Shown here piece after piece: positions 45,451 to 53,790 of a stretch of DNA of 64,000 nt. Numbering within the stretch: position 1 is the first letter of the stretch; every line of letters starts with the position of its first letter. The DNA is from JAOSJT01 sp035362335 (GTDB lineage: Bacteria > Bacteroidota > Ignavibacteria > SZUA-365). The notes below the pieces were generated by a model, which saw only the letters and a list, made by a program, of their open reading frames with translations, was not told where the DNA came from and did not search any database. A program made the translations under genes and the position numbers. The DNA lies in NCBI GenBank assembly GCA_035362335.1, contig DAOSDL010000009.1, positions 1 through 64,000 on the forward strand, given 5' to 3'.

Positions 45451-45507
45451 GCCCGGAGCGTTGTCGTCACGACGTTGTCGTCACGACGCTTCGGGCGTTG
45501 CTTTTCT
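45451..45507 (+). terminator. Terminator of the arsenic operon
   Basis: GCCCG...AGC..GTCGT pairs with ACGACGCTTCGGGC across a loop that contains a second GTTGTCGTCACGAC copy; TTGCTTTTCTG follows as a T-rich tail. It lies about 30 bp after the ArsC-ArsM stop. Confidence 0.65.
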
Positions 45508-45566
45508 GACCCTCGCGCCGTAACATGCCGCATGAACAAGGGTGCTCATTATCCGGAGTCCTCGCG

Positions 45567-46058
45567 ATGCGCACGGTATTACCGCTGCTCCTTCTGCTGA
45601 TCTTCGTTGCCTGTTCGGGTGGCGAAACCAAACCCGCATTCACCAACTATCTCGAAATTCGCGCCGTGCTGGACGACGATCCTCTCGCAACGGTATTCAA
45701 GGACGAAGAGGGCGAGACGCTGCGCCTCGGCGACGCCGTGTTGCACGGCCGCAACGTGTCGCGCATGCAGGTAAAAGGCGGCAGCGACCGCTACGATCTG
45801 CTGCTGACACTCACCGGCGCCGAAGATGCGCGTTGGCGCCGCTTTGCCCGCAGCCGCGTGGGCAAACCCGCCGCACTGGTGCTGGACGGCAGGGTGCGCA
45901 CGGTGTTCAACATTGTCGATCCCGGTCAACCCGAAGAGGACAAGCTCCTTGTGCTGACCGTGCCCAATGTGGCGCAATCCCCCGATGGCGCGCAGCAGCT
46001 CGACACCTGGCTGGAAGCGAACAAGCCCGCAAGCAAACCGGCGAAGCGGGAGCAATAG
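45567..46058 (+). CDS. Small lipoprotein with SecDF-P1-head-like domain
   Basis: 163 residues from ATG 45567 (CGGAG upstream). The signal peptide ends in the lipobox FVACSGG. The mature part (NYLEIRAVLDDDPLATVF, LGDAVLHGRNVSRMQVKGG, RYDLLLTLTGAEDARWRRFA, GKPAALVLDGRVRTVFNI) has the strand order of the SecD P1 head/ferredoxin-like subdomain. It precedes two membrane-anchored unknowns by a few bases. Function unknown. Confidence 0.6.
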   Translation: MRTVLPLLLLLIFVACSGGETKPAFTNYLEIRAVLDDDPLATVFKDEEGETLRLGDAVLHGRNVSRMQVKGGSDRYDLLLTLTGAEDARWRRFARSRVGKPAALVLDGRVRTVFNIVDPGQPEEDKLLVLTVPNVAQSPDGAQQLDTWLEANKPASKPAKREQ

Positions 46059-46061
46059 GCC

Positions 46062-46664
46062 ATGCGCCGCGTACTGCTCTGGTCTGTTCTCGGCATTGCG
46101 GTGATCTTCACCGTAGTGCATTTCTGGCCGGAAAAAGTCATCGAACGCGAGCACGGCGTGCTCTGCCCCGACGAACCCGCGCAGACGCCCAGCACACGCA
46201 AGGCACCCTGGCTGCACGGGGATTTCATGATGACAGCGCTCGCCGACTACGACATTCGCGCACTGGTGCTGCACCGCTACGAGTATTCCAACGGCAAGGA
46301 GTCCGAAATCTCGCCGGTGGATTTCGCGCTCGGCTGGGGACCGATGTCGGACATGTTTGTCGTGGAAAAGCTCGAGATCTCCCAAGGGCATCGCTGGTAT
46401 CAATGGCGCGTAAAGGAATTGATGCCGATTCCCCAGCGCGACATCGAACGCTCGAGCGCCAATGTGCATATCATCCCCGCCACCGCCGATGTCGAGGACA
46501 AACTCGACGACGTGTATCAGGGCAGCATCGTACACATGAAGGGCCACCTGGTGAAAGTCACCTCCGATGGCGGGTGGCATTGGGTCTCCTCCACCTCGCG
46601 CGACGACACCGGGCATGGCGCCTGCGAGGTATTCTGGGTGGATGAGATCACTGTTGAAAATTGA
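46062..46664 (+). CDS. Membrane-anchored protein of unknown function
   Basis: 200 residues with one N-terminal membrane helix (VLLWSVLGIAVIFTVVHFW) and a soluble domain facing the periplasm or exterior (GDFMMTALADYDIRALVLHR, PVDFALGWGPMSDMFVVEKL, GHLVKVTSDGGWHWVSSTSR). GHGACEVFWVDEITVE ends the protein. It begins 3 bp after the lipoprotein gene and is followed about 80 bp later by the GIDE-domain gene. No named family was recognised. Confidence 0.65.
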   Translation: MRRVLLWSVLGIAVIFTVVHFWPEKVIEREHGVLCPDEPAQTPSTRKAPWLHGDFMMTALADYDIRALVLHRYEYSNGKESEISPVDFALGWGPMSDMFVVEKLEISQGHRWYQWRVKELMPIPQRDIERSSANVHIIPATADVEDKLDDVYQGSIVHMKGHLVKVTSDGGWHWVSSTSRDDTGHGACEVFWVDEITVEN

Positions 46665-46746
46665 CAACGATTGACGCACCTCCGCGCCGCCTCGGCAGAC
46701 AGGGGCGGCGTGCATTTTCTCATTTCACACTGCAAGGAGCGTTGCC

Positions 46747-47532
46747 ATGTGGATTGCCGCCATCATTCTGATCGGAGTCGGTGGACTGCTGCTGTATTTC
46801 CGGAAGCGTACACAGGATCGATTGCTTGACATTCGTTTCGTGAAAACCAGCAGCATCGCCGAAACACTCGAGGAGCAGCGCGCCATCGCTGCCGAACTGG
46901 GTCCCGGCGGCTATGCGCAGCAGAAAGAATTCAAAGGCACGGTACGTTGCGATGCACCGCTCACCGGGGAGTTGTCAGGTCAGCCCTGCGTCTACTACAC
47001 GATGAGTGTAGAGGAGCGCTACGAGGAAACGTACACCGAGCGCGACTCGCAGGGCAACACGCAGACACGCACGCGCACGGGCAGTGCCGTGGTGGCAAGC
47101 AACACGCAACACACGCGTTTTCTTTTGGACGATGGCAGCGGCAGCATTGCCGTGGACTTCGATGGCGCCAGCGTGGACGCGCGCAAGGTGGTGGAGCGCT
47201 ACGAACCCTACGCGGGCGGCGGTGGTTCGCTGCGCGTGGGGAGTTTCACCCTGTCGCTGGGCATGGCTGCTGGTCCCCGGCGTGTACTCGGCTACCAGTA
47301 CCGCGAGTCCATCATCCCGGTCGGCCAGGCACTGTACGCGCTGGGCGAGGTAAACGACAGCGGTGGCGAGGCGGTGCTGCGGCGTCCCGGGGATAAAAAA
47401 GCCCCGTTCATTCTTTCCATCAAGAGCGAAGAGGAACTCACCCGCGACAGCGAGCGCAGCATCACCTTTCTGCTCTGGGGCGCGGTGGGTTGTTTCGTCA
47501 TCGGCGCAGTGCTGTTGGCACTGTCGTTCTGA
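46747..47532 (+). CDS. GIDE-domain membrane protein
   Basis: 261 residues: one membrane helix at each end (IAAIILIGVGGLLLYF; FLLWGAVGCFVIGAVLLALSF) and a GIDE domain between them. The region includes FKGTVRCDAPLTGELSGQPCVYYTMSVEERYEETY, FLLDDGSGSIAVDFDGA and GYQYRESIIPVGQALYALGEV. GIDE is the non-RING part of eukaryotic MUL1; the RING finger is absent here. Bacterial examples sit next to LemA or transport genes. A role in membrane-associated quality control is only a suggestion. Confidence 0.8.
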   Translation: MWIAAIILIGVGGLLLYFRKRTQDRLLDIRFVKTSSIAETLEEQRAIAAELGPGGYAQQKEFKGTVRCDAPLTGELSGQPCVYYTMSVEERYEETYTERDSQGNTQTRTRTGSAVVASNTQHTRFLLDDGSGSIAVDFDGASVDARKVVERYEPYAGGGGSLRVGSFTLSLGMAAGPRRVLGYQYRESIIPVGQALYALGEVNDSGGEAVLRRPGDKKAPFILSIKSEEELTRDSERSITFLLWGAVGCFVIGAVLLALSF

Positions 47533-47860
47533 GCCGGGTAACTGGCGCCTGCGCTGCGTGACAAACGCAACGTGACGGTATTAACGGGGCGAAGCAACAC
47601 CGACCATGTCATGTGTTGTCGGAGTGCCCTTTTCAATAAATGCTACAGCGATGTCACGCTGCACTGGCGCGTTCCTGGATTGTGACTTCCAACTTGGCAA
47701 TCGCCCCGCCACTCCTGAACCTTTGCGCGTGATCGCATTTCGCAGCGGACAACTTCCGTCTCACGCATCTCATACACATTGCGAACGTGTTGCGAACACT
47801 TTGGATGTAGATTGACATGCGGCAATTTCGCCGTGATGTATCAACAACGTCGGTCGTCGC
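47533..47860. other. Intergenic region upstream of the HisN-like gene
   Basis: About 330 bp with no convincing ORF, terminator or promoter match. Confidence 0.4.
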
Positions 47861-48664
47861 ATGTTTACAACGAGCGGAATCGAGAGCAACAGCACCATAC
47901 ATGCGCAGCGGTTTTTACCGCTGATGCAGGCCCTGGCCAACGCCAGCGCGGCCTGGATCATGCCGTACTTCCAGTCGGGCACCGCAGTGGAAATGAAGCC
48001 CGACGCCACGCCCGTTACCGAGGCCGATCGCGGTGCCGAGCGCGTCATGCGCGAGATGATACTCACCGCTTATCCCGAGCATGGGGTGACGGGTGAGGAA
48101 TATGGCAGTGTGCACGCCGACGCCGAGTACCGCTGGGTGCTCGATCCCATCGACGGCACAAAATCCTTCGTGGCCGGTGTGCCACTGTTCGGCACGCTTA
48201 TCGCGCTGTGCCACTACGGCGTGCCTGTACTGGGCTGTATCAACCTGCCGGCGCTGGGCATGCGCGTGCTGGGCGACGGTACGCGCTGCACGCTGAACGG
48301 GCGGGCGGTGCGTGCACGCAATATCGGCTCGGTGGATCGGGCGACCCTGTTGGTGACCGACCCTGCCGATATCGCGCGCCGGAAATCCGCCGCGGCTTTC
48401 CATCGCCTCAGCCAGCGCGTGGCGCTGTATCGAAGCTGGGGCGATTGCTACGGCTACGCCCTGCTGGCCACCGGCGCGGCCGACATCATGATCGATGCTT
48501 CGCTGCAGTCCTGGGACATGATGGCGCTGCTTCCGATTTTTGCCGGCGCGGGATTGGCCGCCGTGAATTACGAAGGAGGCGGCGCGTTGGGCTCCAACAG
48601 TCTTGTTGCCGCACATCCCGCCCTGCTCGATACCGTGATCTCCCTGCTCAACGAAAAACACTGA
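47861..48664 (+). CDS. Inositol-monophosphatase-family phosphatase (HisN-like)
   Basis: 267 residues. Metal-binding motifs of the Li-sensitive FIG superfamily are present: GVTGEEYG (Glu), LDPIDGTKSFVAGVPLFG (Asp/Asp), and SWDMMALLPIFAGAG (Asp). The FVAG.PLFG version is typical of histidinol-phosphatases of the HisN type, which remove phosphate from histidinol-phosphate, though inositol- or sugar-phosphatases share it. No his gene is adjacent, so the substrate remains open. No obvious RBS precedes the ATG at 47861, so a later start is possible. Confidence 0.75.
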   Translation: MFTTSGIESNSTIHAQRFLPLMQALANASAAWIMPYFQSGTAVEMKPDATPVTEADRGAERVMREMILTAYPEHGVTGEEYGSVHADAEYRWVLDPIDGTKSFVAGVPLFGTLIALCHYGVPVLGCINLPALGMRVLGDGTRCTLNGRAVRARNIGSVDRATLLVTDPADIARRKSAAAFHRLSQRVALYRSWGDCYGYALLATGAADIMIDASLQSWDMMALLPIFAGAGLAAVNYEGGGALGSNSLVAAHPALLDTVISLLNEKH

Positions 48665-48968
48665 ACCACGCCACGCGCCGCGAAGATGTCGGTATTCGTG
48701 ATGGGCTTCATCGGGCTGGGGAGGAACACTCGTGGCTTGCCACTCCGGACACACATTCATCCCGCGAATCTTACCACCTTCGGCGCAGTCCACATCCGTT
48801 CAGCGACCATCGGTCCGCATCCACGCAATCCGTATGGTGTCGACTTCGCCATCGCCGTGGGACGATTACGCGTCAGCGCACCGAATATTAGGCGGGCGTT
48901 CGAATTTCCCAACAGGGTTTTCACAGAACCGTAACAGGGCGGGAATATTGCGGTGATAGCTTTGTTGC
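48665..48968. other. Intergenic region before the surface-sugar island
   Basis: About 300 bp without a supported gene. It ends in a TAGCTTTG promoter-like element right before the first gene of the island. Confidence 0.45.
48957..48964 (+). promoter_or_regulatory. TAGCTTTG -7-like element, possibly giving a leaderless mRNA
   Basis: An exact TAnnTTTG match ends only 4 nt before the ATG at 48969. If used, transcription would start near the ATG itself. No matching -33 TTG was seen. Confidence 0.35.
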
Positions 48969-50048
48969 ATGAAACAACGCATCACCCCCCGCACACTGCT
49001 TTCCCGCTTCCTCGTCGCATTGCTGCTGGCCGGGAGCGCCTATGTGTTCTGGCTTCAGATTGGCGACGTTCCGCTCCGAAACATCTACTCGCTCATCGCC
49101 GACATGGGACCATCGATCGCGCTGATCCTTCTTCCGTTCGGCGTGGTGATGTTTTTCGATGTGCTTGGCTGGCGGCATTGCATCACCGACGAGCGCGTGT
49201 TGCCGCTGCGTCGCCTCTTCGCCATCCGTCTCTCGACGGATGCGGTGATGAACACCTTGCCTGCGGGCGTGGCCGTGGCCGAGCCCCTGCGCAGCGTGTT
49301 GCTGCGTGACGTGCTCGGACTGCGCATGACCGATGCAGTGGGCGCCACCATTCTCGCCAAGATCAATCTGGCCATCGCGCAATTCCTCTTCATTCTTACA
49401 GGCGTGGGACTGGTGCTGCTGCACGCCCGGCAGCACGAGGGCAGCGCGATGTTGCTCGATGCGGCTGGAGGATGGACATCGGTGCTGCCGGTATCGGTAC
49501 TCGCTTTGGGACTGCTGGCGCTGCCCTACAGCGGGCCCCGACTGTCGCAGCTCCTGCGCTTGCTGGCAAGCATTCCCTTGCGGCCGTTGCGGCGCGGTCT
49601 TGCGCGCATTGACGAGGCCGTGCGCTCCATTGACAGCTATGTGGGAACGTTCGCGCGGGAGCATCGCAGTCGCTTCGTGACCTCGCTGTTGCTGTTCACC
49701 TGGAGTTGGCTGTTCATGGCCGCCGAGACCTGGTTGATCCTGCAGTTGCTCGGCGCGGACATCAGCATGACGCAGGCCATTGTCTTCGAGGGCGTTGCCT
49801 CGATTGTGCGGCTGATGTTCTTCTTCCTTCCCGCTGGCATCGGCGCGCAGGATGTGAGTTTCGTGGCCATGCTGCAGGCTTCGGGCATTCCCGAGGCGGC
49901 CGTCATCGCGGTGGCCTTTGTGCTGCTGCGCCGAGGCAAGGAACTGCTGTGGAACGGCGGTGGCCTGCTCTTACTGGCATGGCTGCGGGTGGGACGGTTG
50001 CGGCGCCGCGATGATGGACTCGCGCTGTCGCCGGAGGCCGCCACATGA
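48969..50048 (+). CDS. UPF0104 / LPG-synthase-TM flippase-like protein (second copy)
   Basis: 359 residues, about eight to nine membrane helices, starting MKQRITPRTLLSRFLVALLLAGS. The family blocks are present: DVLGWRHCI, LSTDAVMNTLPAGVAVAEPLR, and late FFLPAGIGAQDVSFVAML. It has no synthase domain. It overlaps the next gene by 4 bp (ATGA), and its place at the head of a sugar-biosynthesis run suggests translocation of a lipid-linked product. Confidence 0.85.
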   Translation: MKQRITPRTLLSRFLVALLLAGSAYVFWLQIGDVPLRNIYSLIADMGPSIALILLPFGVVMFFDVLGWRHCITDERVLPLRRLFAIRLSTDAVMNTLPAGVAVAEPLRSVLLRDVLGLRMTDAVGATILAKINLAIAQFLFILTGVGLVLLHARQHEGSAMLLDAAGGWTSVLPVSVLALGLLALPYSGPRLSQLLRLLASIPLRPLRRGLARIDEAVRSIDSYVGTFAREHRSRFVTSLLLFTWSWLFMAAETWLILQLLGADISMTQAIVFEGVASIVRLMFFFLPAGIGAQDVSFVAMLQASGIPEAAVIAVAFVLLRRGKELLWNGGGLLLLAWLRVGRLRRRDDGLALSPEAAT

Positions 50049-51097
50049 AGCGCATTCTTTTCATCTGCGGATCGATGAATCAGACCACGCAGATGCACGC
50101 CATCGCTCGGCAGCTCGAGGAATACGACTGCCATTTCACTCCGTTTTATTCGCATGGTCTGCTGGGATGGCTCGCGAAGCATGGCGTGCTGGAGTTTTCC
50201 ATTCTGGGATCGAAGCTCGGTACACGAGCGCTTGCATACATGCGTCAGCACGATCTCCAGGTGGACCTTCATGGCAAACAGCATCGCTACGATCTCGTAC
50301 TCACATGCAGCGACCTCGTCATACCTCGCAACATCCGCGATAATCGTGTGATACTGGTGCAGGAGGGCATGACCGATCCGGAGGGACTGGCCTATCATCT
50401 GGTGAAATGGCTGCGACTTCCGCGATGGCTGGCCAGCACGAGCACAACGGGACTGAGTCACCGGTACGATCTGTTCTGCGTGGCGAGCGAGGGTTATCGT
50501 CGTCATTTCCTCCGCAAGGGTGTGCGGCCGGAAACACTGCGCGTGACGGGTATTCCCAATTTCGACAACTGCGCGGCCTATCGCGACAACAGCTTCCCGC
50601 ATCGGGATTTCGTGCTTGTGGCCACCAGCGATGCGCGTGAGACCTTCAAGTACGAGAATCGCTCCGCACTGATCCGTCGCTGTCTGCGCATCGCCGATGG
50701 ACGGCAGCTCATTTTCAAACTCCATCCGAACGAGGACGCGCGGCGCGCCACGCGCGAAATCGCCGCGCTGGCACCGGAAGCTCTGGTGTATGCCGACGGC
50801 GACATTCATCACATGATCGCCAACTGTGCGGTGCTCGTCACACGTTTCTCCAGTGTGGTGTATGTGGGACTCGCGCTGGGAAAAGAGGTGTACTCCGCCT
50901 TCGACATCGACGAATTGCGCGCGCTGCTCCCGTTGCAAAACGGCGGCACATCGGCGCAGCATATCGCTCGGGAGTGTCGCATGCTCATGGAACGGGAAAG
51001 CGCGCCACGACGTGTTGTCCGCGACGCGTATCCCTGGCTCGACACGTTCTTTTCTCCACAACCATTCGCGCGCCTGCGCGCAAAATTCCGGGGCTGA
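50045..51097 (+). CDS. Predicted GT-B-fold glycosyltransferase or related enzyme
   Basis: 350 residues. The N-terminus ILFICGSMNQTTQMHAIARQL and the C-terminal half (VLVATSDARETFKYENRS, IFKLHPNEDARRATREI, NCAVLVTRFSSVVYVGLALGKEVYS) have the Rossmann-pair pattern of GT-B enzymes, with KLHPNE and the S/T-x-SS..VY.GL region resembling CDP-glycerol transferases and UDP-GlcNAc 2-epimerases. No membrane span. Its place next to a SpsF-like gene suggests use of, or supply to, a nucleotide-activated sugar. The exact family is not recognised. Confidence 0.65.
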   Translation: MKRILFICGSMNQTTQMHAIARQLEEYDCHFTPFYSHGLLGWLAKHGVLEFSILGSKLGTRALAYMRQHDLQVDLHGKQHRYDLVLTCSDLVIPRNIRDNRVILVQEGMTDPEGLAYHLVKWLRLPRWLASTSTTGLSHRYDLFCVASEGYRRHFLRKGVRPETLRVTGIPNFDNCAAYRDNSFPHRDFVLVATSDARETFKYENRSALIRRCLRIADGRQLIFKLHPNEDARRATREIAALAPEALVYADGDIHHMIANCAVLVTRFSSVVYVGLALGKEVYSAFDIDELRALLPLQNGGTSAQHIARECRMLMERESAPRRVVRDAYPWLDTFFSPQPFARLRAKFRG

Positions 51098-51100
51098 ACA

Positions 51101-51949
51101 ATGCGCATCGTGATAGTGATACAAGCGCGCATGGGCAGCACGCGATTGCCCGGCAAAGTGATGCTGCCTCTTGCCGGCGAGCCGCTGCTGCTGCGCATGA
51201 TCGAGCGCGTGAAAGCCGCGCGCACGCATGCCACCGTTGTGGTGGCAACAACCAGCAGCAAGGATGACGACCCCATCCGCGCGCTTTGCGCAGCCAACTT
51301 CGTGCCCTGCTACAGCGGCGACGAGCACGACCTGTTGGACCGGCACTACCGCGCCGCCTTGCTGCACGATGCCGATGTCGTGGTGAAAATTCCTTCGGAC
51401 TGCCCTCTCATTGACCCCAAAGTCATCGATCGCGTCATTCTGGAGTACGTACGCTACGCGCGGGCCTACGATTACGTGAGCAATCTCCACCCCGCCACCT
51501 GGCCCGACGGCAACGATGTGGAGGTGATGCCCATCCGTGTGCTGCGCGAGGCATGGAAAGAAGCGCGCCGGCTCTTCGAGCGCGAGCACACCACACCATT
51601 CATCTGGGAGCAGCCCGACCGGTATCGCATCGGCAATGTGCTGTGGGAGAGTGGACTGGATTACTCGATGTCGCATCGCTGGACTATCGATTATGAAGAG
51701 GACTACCGCTTCATCGCGGCGGTGTACGATGCGTTGTACAGTGCGGAGCGCCCGATCTTCGGCGTACACGACATACTCGCGCTGCTACATCGACAACCCG
51801 ACATCGCGACGCTCAACAGCGGCTACGTGGGAGTAAACTGGTACCGCCATCATTTGCACGAGTTGCGTACCGTGCGACCGGAACACACGTGCATGCCTGG
51901 CAACTCACGGGATTTTCATTCACCTTTCGCCATTGGGAACGCCTCATGA
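51101..51949 (+). CDS. SpsF-like cytidylyltransferase
   Basis: 282 residues, related to CMP-KDO/CMP-sialate synthetases. VIVIQARMGSTRLPGKVMLPL is the nucleotide-binding signature, then PSDCPLIDPKVIDRVI and HTTPFIWEQPDRY. Family members transfer CMP (or activate an acidic sugar) in surface-polysaccharide synthesis. It follows the GT-B gene by 3 bp and overlaps the transketolase N-half (ATGA). Confidence 0.88.
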   Translation: MRIVIVIQARMGSTRLPGKVMLPLAGEPLLLRMIERVKAARTHATVVVATTSSKDDDPIRALCAANFVPCYSGDEHDLLDRHYRAALLHDADVVVKIPSDCPLIDPKVIDRVILEYVRYARAYDYVSNLHPATWPDGNDVEVMPIRVLREAWKEARRLFEREHTTPFIWEQPDRYRIGNVLWESGLDYSMSHRWTIDYEEDYRFIAAVYDALYSAERPIFGVHDILALLHRQPDIATLNSGYVGVNWYRHHLHELRTVRPEHTCMPGNSRDFHSPFAIGNAS

Positions 51950-52803
51950 CCGATATGGAACACCTCGCCTTGCACGAACGCGCGATGCGCGTGCGCGAAC
52001 ATATCATCCGCATGTCCACCGACGGCGGCTGCTTCATCGGCGCCTCGCTCTCCTGCACCGATCTCATCATGTATCTGTACAGCAGCGTGCTGAACATCGC
52101 GCCCGATCGCGTGGACGATGCGCAGCGCGACTACTTTCTGCTCTCGAAAGGCCACGATGTACCGGCGGTGTACGGCACCTTCGCCGAGCTGGGCTACATC
52201 GGCGCGGAGCGACTGCGCAATCACCTGCACGCGCATGACGTTCTGTACTGGCATCCGAATCGCGGCGTGCCCGGCGTGGAATTCCACTCCGGCTCGCTCG
52301 GTCACCTCTTGTCGGTGGGCATCGGCGTCGCGCTGGATATTCGCCTGCGCAAGGCGGGCAATCGCGTGTTCGTAATGCTGGGTGATGGCGAATTGAACGA
52401 AGGCAGCGTATGGGAGGCCTGCCTGGTGGCGGGTGCGCAAAAACTGGATCAGCTGGTTGTGATTATCGATCGCAATGGCTTTCAGGCGAACCTGCGCACC
52501 GAAGAACTGCTTCCGCTGGAATCGCTGGAACAAAAGTTCGAGGCCTTTGGCTGGGCTGTGCGCCGCATCGACGGGCATTCCTTTCCCGCGATGGAGGACG
52601 CCTTCTCGTCACTGCCGTTCGAACAGGGCAAACCGAGCGTGCTCATTGCGGATACTGTGCGTGGCAAGGGCCTCCCAAGCATAGAGCAACGCGCGGACCG
52701 CTGGTTCGTGAATTTCAGCGGCGAGGAAGTGAGTATGCTGTTGGACGAATTGCACGGGCACTCCGCGGCGCAACTGCACTCGGCCGCTCTGCACGTGCGT
52801 TGA
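51946..52803 (+). CDS. Transketolase, N-terminal (ThDP-binding) subunit
   Basis: 285 residues from ATG 51946, overlapping the previous stop. SKGHDVPAVYGTFAELGY, HSGSLGHLLSVGIGVALD and the ThDP/Mg motif GDGELNEGSVWEACLVA are those of transketolase domain 1. The pyrimidine-binding and C-terminal domains are encoded separately in the next gene, so it is a two-polypeptide transketolase. In this island it probably transfers a ketol unit to build the sugar precursor rather than serving the general pentose-phosphate pathway. Confidence 0.9.
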   Translation: MTDMEHLALHERAMRVREHIIRMSTDGGCFIGASLSCTDLIMYLYSSVLNIAPDRVDDAQRDYFLLSKGHDVPAVYGTFAELGYIGAERLRNHLHAHDVLYWHPNRGVPGVEFHSGSLGHLLSVGIGVALDIRLRKAGNRVFVMLGDGELNEGSVWEACLVAGAQKLDQLVVIIDRNGFQANLRTEELLPLESLEQKFEAFGWAVRRIDGHSFPAMEDAFSSLPFEQGKPSVLIADTVRGKGLPSIEQRADRWFVNFSGEEVSMLLDELHGHSAAQLHSAALHVR

Positions 52804-52833
52804 TCAACTATCCGTGTACAAGGACATCGCATC

Positions 52834-53787
52834 ATGACGTACGAAGAACAACTCCTCGCCCTCGCCAAAGAGGACGAGCGCATTGTGGTGATGACAGCCG
52901 AGAATCGCGCCGCCATCCGCGGTTTGCCCGCGCAACTGGGCGAGCGCTTCATCGACGTGGGTATTTGCGAACAGACCATGGTGGGCGCGGCCGCCGGGCT
53001 GGCGCTGCGCGGGCGCATTCCCGTGCTGCACGCTCTCGCCACCTTCCTCACCATGCGCGCCTTCGAATTCATTCGCACCGACATCGGCATCGGGGGACTG
53101 CCCGTGAAACTGGTTGGCGCCGTTCCCGGGTTTCTTTCCGATGGCAACGGCCCCACGCATCAGGCGTTGGAAGACATCGCCATCATGCGCGGCATTCCGG
53201 GTATGCAGGTGTTTTGTCCCGCCGACAACGATGAATTGCTGGCGGGTCTGCCCGCCATGCTGGCGACACCCTTCCCCTGCTACATCCGCTACAATGCGAT
53301 GCCGGCAGTGGTGCGGCATCACGAGCCCTTCGCGCCGGGACGCGCCGAGCAATTCGGAGAGGGAAATGATGTGGCCTTGCTGACCTACGGTTTCCTGTTG
53401 CGCGAAGTGCTCGAAGCGCAGCGCCTGCTCGAAGCCGAGGGATTGGCCTGCCGCGTGGTGAATCTGCGCACGCTCGCTCCCCTCGACAAGGACATGCTGC
53501 TTTCCGCCGTCGCCGCGTGCGGCACCGTGGTGACCGTGGAGGATCACTTCCTCACCGGCGGCTTGTACAGCATACTCGCCGAGTTGCTGTTGGCGCATGG
53601 CATGACCGCTTCGGTGCTGGCCATCGCCATGGACAGCCGCTGGTTTCGTCCGGCCACCCTTCCGCGCGTGCTTGAGCACGAGCATTTCACCGGCGCACAT
53701 ATCGCGCGTCGCATACTCCACGCCCTTGCCCCCGAGGAAGAATTTGTGCGCGGCAACGGGCAACCTCTGTTCAAAACCTATCTCTGA
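52834..53787 (+). CDS. Transketolase, C-terminal (pyrimidine-binding) subunit
   Basis: 317 residues with transketolase domains 2 and 3. VGICEQTMVGAAAGLALRGRIPV contains the conserved glutamate that activates ThDP. The C-terminal domain has VALLTYGFLLREVLEAQRLL and VVTVEDHFLTGGLYSILAELL. It is 30 bp downstream of the N-terminal subunit and must pair with it. The two products are presumably made in equal amounts. Confidence 0.9.
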   Translation: MTYEEQLLALAKEDERIVVMTAENRAAIRGLPAQLGERFIDVGICEQTMVGAAAGLALRGRIPVLHALATFLTMRAFEFIRTDIGIGGLPVKLVGAVPGFLSDGNGPTHQALEDIAIMRGIPGMQVFCPADNDELLAGLPAMLATPFPCYIRYNAMPAVVRHHEPFAPGRAEQFGEGNDVALLTYGFLLREVLEAQRLLEAEGLACRVVNLRTLAPLDKDMLLSAVAACGTVVTVEDHFLTGGLYSILAELLLAHGMTASVLAIAMDSRWFRPATLPRVLEHEHFTGAHIARRILHALAPEEEFVRGNGQPLFKTYL

Positions 53788-53790
53788 GTC

